From NCBI GenBank assembly GCA_007280905.1, contig QYQM01000096.1, positions 1 through 45,635 of the forward strand: a DNA stretch of 45,635 nt, in the 5' to 3' direction. Source of the DNA: Porphyromonadaceae bacterium. Lineage in GTDB: Bacteria > Bacteroidota > Bacteroidia > Bacteroidales > UBA12481. Under the pieces are notes generated by a model that saw only the letters and a list, made by a program, of their open reading frames with translations, made no database searches and was not told the DNA's origin. A program made the translations under genes and the position numbers. Each line of letters begins with the position of its first letter. Within the stretch, counting starts at the first letter, position 1. Positions 26,380-34,278 of this stretch are shown here, piece after piece.

Positions 26380-27846
26380 ATGAAAAGACGTTGGGTCTTT
26401 GTGACAATACTTATAGTGGTTCTTGCTTCAGTTGTGATATACAGCGCCACGCGGAAGGAAAAGAGTGTCATGATTAAAGCGGTGGTTGCATCCGGGAAAT
26501 TCGATGTGATAGTTAGTACAACGGGTGAACTGCAGGCTCTGAATTCTGTTGATATCCGCGGGCCGGAGGGTTTGAGGGAATCAAGGGTTCATAATGTAAA
26601 ACTTGTTGACCTGATCCCGGAAGGCAGCGTGGTAAAAGCCGGTGATTATATAGCAAGCCTGGATAAAACCGAAGCTACAACTGCACTTCAGTCGATGGGA
26701 GACCAGATTGAGAGGGACGAGGCCTCCTTGCGTCAGACCCAGCTCGATACCACGATGAGTTTGCGCGACTACCGGAATCAGATTAAAGACCTTGAATATG
26801 CCCTGGAAGAAAAACAAATTATTCTGGATCAATCGAAATTTGAACCACCCGCAACTATAAGGCAATCAGAGATGAACCTTGATAAAGCAAAAAGGGCTTA
26901 TGAACAGGCTAAAACAAACTATGGGTTGCGTAAGGAACAGTCAGAAGCAGCTATGACCAAATCTGAGATCAACCTGAAGCGTCAATATCAGCAGAGGAAT
27001 GAGCTGAATAAGGTTCTCGACGCCTTTACCGTTTATGCACCGCGGGACGGAATGGTAATCTATAAAAAAGAGTGGGGCGGTGCCAAACGAAAGGTGGGTT
27101 CGCAAATATCTGCCTGGGATCCCGTCGTGGCTACTCTTCCTGATCTGTCGAAAATGATATCAAAAACCTACGTTAACGAGATTGATATCAGTAAAATAAG
27201 TACCGGACAGGAAGTCACAATCGGAGTCGATGCATTTCCGGAAAAACAATATACGGGAAAAGTTACCGAAGTAGCTAATGTGGGTGAGCAGCTGCCTAAT
27301 TCAGATGCAAAAGTATTTGAAGTTATCGTTCTGCTGAATGAAAGCGATACAACCCTTCGTCCGGCAATGACCACAGTTACCCAGATCCGGACCAATACTT
27401 ATGATAATGTTAAGTTTATTCCCCTTGAAGCAGTTCATTCGACTGATTCCATGTCATATGTTTATCTGACAGTGGCTAAAGTGCGCCAGATCATCGATCT
27501 GATGGAAGCCAATGAGAATTTCATTATTGTAAATGCAGGCCTGGAAGCCGGTAACGAGGTTTTCCTGACCGTTCCGGAAGGCGGCGATAAATGGGAGATT
27601 AAAGGCTGGGATATTTACGAAAAAGTGAAACAGCGCCGTATTTTAGAAGAAAAGAAGAAGAAGGAAGATATGGAACGGATGCAGAAGGAGCAGGCTGAAC
27701 GTGCTAAGCTAATGGAAGAAAAGGGCGGAGTTCAGGGGATGCCAAAGTTCGACATGAAAAATATGACCAAAGAACAGCGGGAGCAAATGCAGAAAATGAT
27801 GAATCAAGGTGGTGCAGGTGGAATGAGAATGCAGACACAACGCTAA
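26380..27846 (+). CDS. HlyD/MacA-type periplasmic adaptor protein of an efflux system
   Basis: This 488-residue membrane-fusion protein has one N-terminal helix (about 4-22). A lipoyl/barrel half (GELQALNSVDIRGPEG) precedes a long coiled-coil hairpin (about 100-205, Gln/Glu/Lys rich). The second lipoyl half (FTVYAPRDGMVIYKKEW) and the beta-barrel (KTYVNEIDISKISTGQEVTIGVDAFP) follow, then a membrane-proximal domain. The last ~65 residues form a charged, Met- and Gln-rich tail (KKKKEDMERMQKEQAERAK and later Met-rich stretches) not found in MacA itself. It would bridge the permease (next gene, 10 bp away) and the TolC protein (third gene). The cargo is unknown. Confidence 0.88.
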   Translation: MKRRWVFVTILIVVLASVVIYSATRKEKSVMIKAVVASGKFDVIVSTTGELQALNSVDIRGPEGLRESRVHNVKLVDLIPEGSVVKAGDYIASLDKTEATTALQSMGDQIERDEASLRQTQLDTTMSLRDYRNQIKDLEYALEEKQIILDQSKFEPPATIRQSEMNLDKAKRAYEQAKTNYGLRKEQSEAAMTKSEINLKRQYQQRNELNKVLDAFTVYAPRDGMVIYKKEWGGAKRKVGSQISAWDPVVATLPDLSKMISKTYVNEIDISKISTGQEVTIGVDAFPEKQYTGKVTEVANVGEQLPNSDAKVFEVIVLLNESDTTLRPAMTTVTQIRTNTYDNVKFIPLEAVHSTDSMSYVYLTVAKVRQIIDLMEANENFIIVNAGLEAGNEVFLTVPEGGDKWEIKGWDIYEKVKQRRILEEKKKKEDMERMQKEQAERAKLMEEKGGVQGMPKFDMKNMTKEQREQMQKMMNQGGAGGMRMQTQR

Positions 27847-27856
27847 TTCAACAGCT

Positions 27857-29239
27857 ATGTTCAGACGCTATTTACATGACATTATTATTGCTGTTGAGGC
27901 CATTATGGCCAATAAGCTGAAATCGGTACTTACTGCTCTAGGAATTATCTTTGGAGTTGCCGCCGTAATCAGTATGCTTGCCATCGGTCAGGGTGCCCAG
28001 AAAGAAATTCTGGACCAGATCAAACTTGTGGGTGTTAATAACATTATCATTGAACCGATTATCGACCAATCATCCTCAGGTACTTCAGAGGAAGGCAAAA
28101 AAGAGTCGAAGAAATTTTCCAATGGCCTGAATCTGATGGATGTTAAAGCTATTCAGGAAGTTATACCCACGGTCAAGGCTGTCAGTTCTGAAGTGCAGCT
28201 GAATTCATTTGTTCAACATAACCAGATACGCCGTCCTACCGTCCTGATGGGTGTCAGCCCTTCCTATTTTACCCTTTTTAATCTTGGTTTGGAAAAAGGT
28301 AACCTGTTTAACGCCATTCATGAAGAAACCGGACAAGCAGTGTGTGTTATTGGTTCCAATGTTGCAGCTTTACTTTTCCCGGCAGAAAACTCGCTCGATC
28401 AATTCATTAAGGTGGGTCATAACTGGCTCAGAGTAATCGGGATTTTAAACCAACGGGATGTGATGGTTGCGTCTTCTTCGGCCGGACTGGGCATATCAAA
28501 CACCAATGACGAGGTTTTTGTACCCTCTAAAACCATGCTGATACGCTATCTGAACCGTGCCATTGCCAATCGTAAAATGGGGGAGGTTTCAACGAATATC
28601 CGGATGTTCGGGGGAATGGGACGGGGGATGATGATGGCTCAAACCATTACAACCGGATCAGATCAGGGGACCACCGAAAATGTTAACTACAACCAGCTGG
28701 ACAAGGTCGTTGTGCAGGTACATGAAACGCAGGAGCTTAAAACAACAACTGAAATTATGACCCGTATGCTTATGCGCAGGCATAATGGTGTGGCTGATTT
28801 CAAGATTACCGTTCCTGAACTCCTGCTTAAACAGGAGCAGCGCGCCAAAGATATTTTCAATATCGTTCTCGGGGCGATCGCAAGTATCTCCCTGATAGTG
28901 GGGGGAATAGGTATTATGAATATTATGCTGGCCTCCGTAATGGAACGAATACGGGAGATCGGGACCCGTCAGGCTATCGGAGCTTCGCGGAAAGATATTA
29001 TTGTTCAGTTCCTGTCTGAATCCACATTAATCAGTATTGTTGGCGGATTGATCGGGGTTGTTGTTGGAATCATCCTTTCAGGGTTGATCACTCAGTTTGC
29101 CGATATTAAAACTATTGTGAAACCATTCTCTGTTGTGATTGCTTTTGGTGTTTCGGCTGCCGTAGGTATTATCTTTGGCTACCTTCCGGCAAAGCGGGCT
29201 TCGGAACACGATCCGGTAGAATCATTGCGGGCTCCATAA
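27857..29239 (+). CDS. MacB-like ABC transporter permease without ATPase domain
   Basis: This 460-residue permease has the MacB/FtsX layout: N-terminal helix (about 22-45, SVLTALGIIFGVAAVISMLA), a periplasmic domain (about 50-330), and three C-terminal helices with the signature GIMNIMLASVMERIREIGTRQAIGA, split here as GIMNIMLASVMERIREIG and TRQAIGA. Full MacB carries an N-terminal ATPase, which is missing here, so a separate ATPase must work with it. None is in the operon; the nearest ABC ATPase in the window is the LolD-like gene at 36784. The periplasmic domain has a Ser/Lys-rich loop (SSSGTSEEGKKESKK) and a Met/Gly-rich loop (RMFGGMGRGMMM). Adaptor, permease and TolC genes are closely spaced on one strand. 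Confidence 0.88.
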   Translation: MFRRYLHDIIIAVEAIMANKLKSVLTALGIIFGVAAVISMLAIGQGAQKEILDQIKLVGVNNIIIEPIIDQSSSGTSEEGKKESKKFSNGLNLMDVKAIQEVIPTVKAVSSEVQLNSFVQHNQIRRPTVLMGVSPSYFTLFNLGLEKGNLFNAIHEETGQAVCVIGSNVAALLFPAENSLDQFIKVGHNWLRVIGILNQRDVMVASSSAGLGISNTNDEVFVPSKTMLIRYLNRAIANRKMGEVSTNIRMFGGMGRGMMMAQTITTGSDQGTTENVNYNQLDKVVVQVHETQELKTTTEIMTRMLMRRHNGVADFKITVPELLLKQEQRAKDIFNIVLGAIASISLIVGGIGIMNIMLASVMERIREIGTRQAIGASRKDIIVQFLSESTLISIVGGLIGVVVGIILSGLITQFADIKTIVKPFSVVIAFGVSAAVGIIFGYLPAKRASEHDPVESLRAP

Positions 29240-29276
29240 CCGCAAAACATAATTAAGATATTTAAGATCTTGCCAC

Positions 29277-30767
29277 ATGAGAAAAAACGTTGTTGTACTT
29301 TTTGTTATCAGCCTTTTGTTCCCCATGCTCCTTTCGGCCCAGCAACCGCAAGTCAGGCAACTGGACTTGCAGGATGTAATCAAGCTGGCGCAAGCAAACT
29401 CGCTCGATGCACTTCTGGCCAAACATCGCTTTCGCAGCAGCTACTGGTCATTCCGTTCCTATCAGGCTAATTATCTGCCTTCGGTTTCTTTGCAAACCGA
29501 CATCGTTGACCTTAGCCGTTCCATCGTCAAGGACGTTGTTCTTGAAAACGGTGAGTGGGTGACAAAATATGCCCCGTCCAACCGGCTGAGCTCCACCGTC
29601 AGTGTCGAGGCCAGCCAGAATATACCGATAACCGGCGGACGAGTTTATGTCAGTTCTGAGCTGGGTCGGCTCGACCTCCTGAATGATGATCCTGCCACAC
29701 TGATGTCCACTCCGGTCAGCATCGGTCTGATGCAACCACTTTTCTCATTCAATAAGTTTAAGTGGCAGAAAATAATCGAGCCACTGAAATATGAGGAGGC
29801 CAAAAAATCGTACCTGAGTTCGATGGAAGATTTAAATCTAAAGGCTGTCCGGTATTTTTATGACCTTTCTCTGGCACAGATGAATGTTAAGACCTCACAG
29901 TTTAATGTTGCCAATAATGATACACTTTACCAGATTGCCAAGGGTCGCTTTGAACTCGGCATGATCGATCAGGGTGATCTTATGCAGATGGAACTGAACT
30001 TGCTGACCAGTACAGATAACCTGAACAAAAGCATACTCGATCTGGAGGTTAAAAAATCAAATCTGAGAACATTCCTCGGATTCATTGATAAAATCAATAT
30101 TGAACTGGCTACTACACTGGATGTTCCCAAGCTGGAGGTTGATGTAGATCAGGCCTTACAGCATGCACGGGAGAATAACCCGCAGATGCTTTCGATGGAA
30201 CGGTTGATTTATGAGGCCGAGCAAAATGTGGCACAGCAGCAAGCCAACGCCCGTTTCAATGCCAATCTGATAGCCAGTTACGGATTGACCCAACAGGCAA
30301 GTGATCTGGCTGCGGTATATAAGAATCCTCAGCAGTCTCAGCGATTGAACATCGGTGTAACGGTGCCGATCCTCGACTGGGGAATGCGAAAGGGGCAGGT
30401 TAGAATGGCCAAATCGAGCCTGGATGTTACCAAAGTGAATGTCGAGCAGCAGAAAATTGATTTTGAACAGCAGGTTTTTCTGGACATCATGCAATTCAAC
30501 ATGCAGGATGAGCAGCTGATCCTTGCAGCCAAAACCGATACAATTTCCCGAACCCGTTATGATATTACCAAACAGAAATTCATGCTCGGCAGTTTGGATG
30601 TTTTGAAACTCAATGATGCTTTATCACAGAAGGACAGGGCTATTACCAATTACATGAGTGCTCTCCGTACCTACTGGAATTATTTTTATAACGTCAGGAA
30701 GACCACCTTATGGGATTTTGAGAAAAACCTCCCGCTGGAGCAGAATTATGATGACTTGATTCGATAG
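29277..30767 (+). CDS. TolC-family outer-membrane efflux protein
   Basis: The protein has 496 residues with a signal peptide (1-20, LLSAQQ). Two repeats of the TolC/OEP fold are visible: LDLQDVIKLAQANSLDALLA (about 28-47) starts the first, and VDVDQALQHARENNPQMLSM (about 280-300) starts the second. Long coiled-coil helices and short strands lie between (PVSIGLMQPLFSFNKFKWQK, LNIGVTVPILDWGMRKGQV). It forms the trimeric outer-membrane exit duct for the adaptor-permease pair upstream. It is the last gene of the operon, followed by a hairpin and T run. Confidence 0.92.
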   Translation: MRKNVVVLFVISLLFPMLLSAQQPQVRQLDLQDVIKLAQANSLDALLAKHRFRSSYWSFRSYQANYLPSVSLQTDIVDLSRSIVKDVVLENGEWVTKYAPSNRLSSTVSVEASQNIPITGGRVYVSSELGRLDLLNDDPATLMSTPVSIGLMQPLFSFNKFKWQKIIEPLKYEEAKKSYLSSMEDLNLKAVRYFYDLSLAQMNVKTSQFNVANNDTLYQIAKGRFELGMIDQGDLMQMELNLLTSTDNLNKSILDLEVKKSNLRTFLGFIDKINIELATTLDVPKLEVDVDQALQHARENNPQMLSMERLIYEAEQNVAQQQANARFNANLIASYGLTQQASDLAAVYKNPQQSQRLNIGVTVPILDWGMRKGQVRMAKSSLDVTKVNVEQQKIDFEQQVFLDIMQFNMQDEQLILAAKTDTISRTRYDITKQKFMLGSLDVLKLNDALSQKDRAITNYMSALRTYWNYFYNVRKTTLWDFEKNLPLEQNYDDLIR

Positions 30768-30784
30768 ATAATTAGATGATTAGG

Positions 30785-30822
30785 AAGGGGCGATTCCTAT
30801 GCTGGAATTGCCTCTTTTTTTT
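30785..30822 (+). terminator. Intrinsic terminator of the efflux operon
   Basis: A stem of GGGGCGATTCC (30787-30797) with GGAATTGCCTC (30804-30814), 6-nt loop and two G-U pairs, is followed by eight T. It lies about 20 nt after the TolC-family stop. Confidence 0.85.
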
Positions 30823-30835
30823 CAAATAATTCCAT

Positions 30836-30843
30836 TATATTTG
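30836..30843 (+). promoter_or_regulatory. Candidate -7 box (TATATTTG) of secDF
   Basis: TATATTTG matches TAnnTTTG exactly and lies just after the efflux terminator. It leaves a leader of about 45 nt before the secDF ATG. Confidence 0.6.
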
Positions 30844-30893
30844 CGCGTTCAAAATGGAACGGATTATAAAAGAATAATTTAAATCGGAAAAAC

Positions 30894-33893
30894 ATGCGTA
30901 ATAAAGGAGCGATCAAGCTGGTAGCTATATTGTTGGCATTGGTTTGTGTCTACCAGTTATCCTTCACCTTTGTCACAGCCCGTATCGAAAAAAAGGCTAC
31001 TTCGTATGCCAAAGGCGATCCTGCAAAGAAGATCTTTTACAAGGATTCACTGGCAGGATTGCCGGTATACAACTTCCTTTGGCTGAAGAAGTACACCTAC
31101 AGGCAGTGCCAGGAAAGGGAGTTTAACCTTGGACTCGACCTGAAAGGTGGAATGAACGTGATGCTGGAAGTATCGGTAATTGACCTGGTCCGGTCATTAT
31201 CGAATTATTCCACTGACAGTACATTCAAACAAGCACTTCGTTTGGCAAAAGAGAGGCTGAAGTCGAGTCAGGATGACTATGTTACGCTGTTTGGAAAAGC
31301 TTTTGAGGAGATTGACCCCAATGCCAAACTAGCTGCGGTTTTCAATACCATTCAACTTCGCGACCGGATCAAGTACAATTCAACCAATGCTGAGGTATTG
31401 GATGTATTGCATGCCGAAACAAAGATCGCCATTGATAACTCAGTAAAGATCCTTCGTGCCCGTATTGACCAGTTCGGTGTTGCGCAGCCTAACTTCCAGG
31501 AAATGGGAACCGCCGGCCGTGTAATGATTGAATTGCCGGGTATTAAGGATCACGAACGTGTACGAAAACTGTTACAGGTTTCAGCCAAGCTTGAGTTCTG
31601 GGAAACTTATGAAAACAGTGAGGTTTATGGCTTTTTGCAGGATGCCAATACCAAATTGAAGGAACTCGAAACGGTTGCTGCTTTACCGGCTGATACTACT
31701 GCAAAAACGGCTGAACAAACTGCCGCTGCCGCCGCTGATACGACAAAAGTCAGTACCCTTTTGGATAAACTGGAGAAAGATACTACCAAAGTCGCAGATG
31801 CTCAGAATATGGAGGCCTTCAGGAAGCAGAATCCACTGTTTTTCCTGTTAAGGCCCAATGCTGATAATAACGGCCAGCTGCAGTCCGGCCCGGTAGTTGG
31901 TTATTCCCACTTCCGCGATACCGCTGCAGTAAACAGGGCACTGGCTTTGCCGCAGATCAAGAGTATTTTCCCATCAACACTGAGATTGTACTGGTCAGCC
32001 AAGGCCATCGACGGTAATCCTGAAATGTATTCACTGGTGGCTATCAAAGTTTCCAACCGTGAAGGCAAACCGGCACTCGACGGCGCCATGGTGGTTAATG
32101 CCAGGTACGACCTCGGCGGAACAGGAAATAAGCCCGAGGTTACCCTGAATATGAACGGCGAGGGTGCAAAAATCTGGCAGCGGTTGACCAAGGAAAACGT
32201 TGGCAAATCAATCGCCATTGTTCTTGATAATTATGTAAGATCAAATCCTACTGTTCAGAATGAGATTTCCGGAGGCCGGTCATCTATTTCCGGAGGGGGA
32301 ATGACCATCGAAGAAGCTCAGGACTTAGCTAATATATTGAATGTGGGACGCATGGATGCTCCTGCACAGATTACCCAGGAAGAAATTGTAGGACCTTCGC
32401 TCGGACGCGAGGCTATCAATTCAGGTCTGCTTTCGTTTATTCTGGCCTTTATCCTGGTTCTGCTTTATATGCTTCTGTACTATAATCAAGCTGGTTGGAT
32501 CGCTAACGTAGCACTGGTTTCCAACATATTCTTTATCATGGGTGTTCTGGCATCCCTGGGTGCAGTACTCACATTGCCCGGTATCGCGGGTATCGTTTTA
32601 ACACTCGGTATGGCAGTTGACGCCAACGTTATTATCTATGAACGTATCCGTGAGGAATTACGGGCCGGAAAGGGGATAAAACTGGCCGTTAAGGAAGGTT
32701 ACAAACACGCTATGTCGGCTATTATCGACGGTAACGTTACCACAATCCTCACCGGTATCATCCTGTACATTTTCGGATCAGGCCCGATCCGCGGTTTTGC
32801 TACCACCCTGGTAATCGGTATCCTGACATCATTGTTCTCAGCCATCTTCATTTCCCGTTTAATCTTTGAATGGCTGCTGGATAAGGACAAAAAGATCCGC
32901 TTCGCTAACAAGTATACAAATACCTTCCTGGTCAACGCCAACCTGAAATTTATCGAGAAAAGAAAATATCTGTACATTTTCTCAGCTGTATTGATGCTGA
33001 TATCTATGGGTTCACTGACTTTCAGGGGATTAAATCTTGGAGTTGATTTCAAGGGAGGAAGAACCTTTACCGTTCGTTTCGACCAGCCCGTTAATACCCA
33101 AGCACTTACAATCAGCATAGCACAAGCCTGCAAAGGGGTGCAGCCGCAGGTTAAGGTATTCGGACAGACCAATCAGGTTAAGATTATTACTCCTTATATG
33201 GTTGACAACCAGGATCCCACTACTGCGGATCTTGTTGACCAGGCCATTTTTGAAGGATGTAAGGCTTCCCTGGCTCCCGGAACCGATCTGAAAACATTCC
33301 TCGAGAAGAACAGACAGGATAGCCAACTTGTTGGACCAACAGTGGCCAAGGATATTATGAGAGGTGCTATTTTCGCTGTAGTTTTCGCTTTGATCGTGAT
33401 ATTCCTCTATATCCTGGTACGCTTCCGCACCTGGCAGTTTGGTTTGGGCGCTGTTGCCTCACTTTTCCATGACTCGGTTATTGTATTGGGGATTTATTCT
33501 CTCCTTTACAGTATTATGCCGTTCTCAATGGAAGTGGACCAGGCGTTTATTGCTGCAATCCTGACGATTATCGGGTATTCCATCAATGATACCGTGATCG
33601 TATTTGACCGTATCAGGGAATATACCACCCTGTACCGGAAGCGCGGACGTCATGAACTCTTTAATCAGGCTGTCGACTCTACCCTTGGCCGCACCCTGAA
33701 CACTGCAGGTACAACCTTAATCGTATTGGTAGCCATCTTTATCTTTGGCGGACCATCGATCAGGGGTTTCGTTTTTGCTTTGCTGTGTGGTATCGGCTTC
33801 GGTACTTATTCGTCGATCTTCGTCGCATCTGCAATTACGTATGATCTGCACAGGATGCGACAGAAAAAATTAGGCCTGCCTGAAAATGAATAA
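30894..33893 (+). CDS. secDF: Fused protein-export membrane protein SecDF
   Basis: SecDF uses the proton gradient to help pull proteins through SecYEG. Here SecD and SecF are one 999-residue chain. The SecD half (about 1-665) starts with a transmembrane helix and FNLGLDLKGGMNVMLEV. It has a P1 head with a low-complexity Ala/Thr/Asp insert (ADTTAKTAEQTAAAAADTT, about 266-284) and ends in six-helix core segments such as ITGI/GMAVDANVIIYERIREEL. The SecF half (about 675-999) repeats the pattern with LGVDFKGGRTF and the helix motif GYSINDTVIVFDRIREY. Each conserved VDANVI and NDTVIVFDR motif carries the Asp involved in proton flow. The fused form is usual for Bacteroidetes. It is followed by a terminator and tatA. 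Confidence 0.97.
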   Translation: MRNKGAIKLVAILLALVCVYQLSFTFVTARIEKKATSYAKGDPAKKIFYKDSLAGLPVYNFLWLKKYTYRQCQEREFNLGLDLKGGMNVMLEVSVIDLVRSLSNYSTDSTFKQALRLAKERLKSSQDDYVTLFGKAFEEIDPNAKLAAVFNTIQLRDRIKYNSTNAEVLDVLHAETKIAIDNSVKILRARIDQFGVAQPNFQEMGTAGRVMIELPGIKDHERVRKLLQVSAKLEFWETYENSEVYGFLQDANTKLKELETVAALPADTTAKTAEQTAAAAADTTKVSTLLDKLEKDTTKVADAQNMEAFRKQNPLFFLLRPNADNNGQLQSGPVVGYSHFRDTAAVNRALALPQIKSIFPSTLRLYWSAKAIDGNPEMYSLVAIKVSNREGKPALDGAMVVNARYDLGGTGNKPEVTLNMNGEGAKIWQRLTKENVGKSIAIVLDNYVRSNPTVQNEISGGRSSISGGGMTIEEAQDLANILNVGRMDAPAQITQEEIVGPSLGREAINSGLLSFILAFILVLLYMLLYYNQAGWIANVALVSNIFFIMGVLASLGAVLTLPGIAGIVLTLGMAVDANVIIYERIREELRAGKGIKLAVKEGYKHAMSAIIDGNVTTILTGIILYIFGSGPIRGFATTLVIGILTSLFSAIFISRLIFEWLLDKDKKIRFANKYTNTFLVNANLKFIEKRKYLYIFSAVLMLISMGSLTFRGLNLGVDFKGGRTFTVRFDQPVNTQALTISIAQACKGVQPQVKVFGQTNQVKIITPYMVDNQDPTTADLVDQAIFEGCKASLAPGTDLKTFLEKNRQDSQLVGPTVAKDIMRGAIFAVVFALIVIFLYILVRFRTWQFGLGAVASLFHDSVIVLGIYSLLYSIMPFSMEVDQAFIAAILTIIGYSINDTVIVFDRIREYTTLYRKRGRHELFNQAVDSTLGRTLNTAGTTLIVLVAIFIFGGPSIRGFVFALLCGIGFGTYSSIFVASAITYDLHRMRQKKLGLPENE

Positions 33894-33896
33894 CAC

Positions 33897-33929
33897 AAAA
33901 AACCCCGGACTACCCTCCGGGGTTTTTTT
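33897..33929 (+). terminator. Intrinsic terminator of secDF
   Basis: AACCCCGGA (33901-33909) pairs with TCCGGGGTT (33916-33924) around a 6-nt loop, with flanking A and T runs. It lies immediately after the secDF stop. Confidence 0.93.
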
Positions 33930-33930
33930 A

Positions 33931-33938
33931 TATCTTTG
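33931..33938 (+). promoter_or_regulatory. Candidate -7 box (TATCTTTG) of tatA
   Basis: TATCTTTG matches TAnnTTTG exactly, begins one base after the secDF terminator and lies 16 nt before the tatA ATG. Confidence 0.65.
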
Positions 33939-33954
33939 CTAAAAATCTGGACAA

Positions 33955-34251
33955 ATGGGCGGAGGAGAGATTATCGTTGTTCTATTGGCTGCGTTGCTGC
34001 TTTTCGGAGCTGATAAGATGCCCGAAATAGTTAAAGGACTGGCCAAAGGCATGAAAGAATTCCGTAAAGTTTCAAATGATATCAAACGTGAATTCGAAGA
34101 GTCGACGCAGGATATCCGGAAAGATATCAGCGATGTAACCGCTGACGTTAAAAAGAACGCCGAAGAAGCTAATAAAAATATTCGCAGCTATATTGATGAA
34201 TCGGAAGTGGCAAAGGACATCAAGGATATAGGCAATGATCTCAAAGGTTAG
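33955..34251 (+). CDS. tatA: Sec-independent translocase component TatA
   Basis: This is a 98-residue TatA-family protein. A single N-terminal transmembrane helix (about 5-18, EIIVVLLAALLLFG) is followed by the hinge FGADKMPEI and an amphipathic helix (VKGLAKGMKEFRKVSNDIKRE). TatA oligomers form the pore-like assembly that moves folded proteins carrying twin-arginine signals. The C-terminal tail (about 45-98) is highly charged with a repeating Asp/Lys/Glu pattern. TatB is not separately visible; TatA may serve both roles. It has its own promoter after the secDF terminator and ends 27 bp before the DUF5916 gene. Confidence 0.92.
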   Translation: MGGGEIIVVLLAALLLFGADKMPEIVKGLAKGMKEFRKVSNDIKREFEESTQDIRKDISDVTADVKKNAEEANKNIRSYIDESEVAKDIKDIGNDLKG

Positions 34252-34278
34252 GCGGATTAACTTTTTTTAATATCCTGT

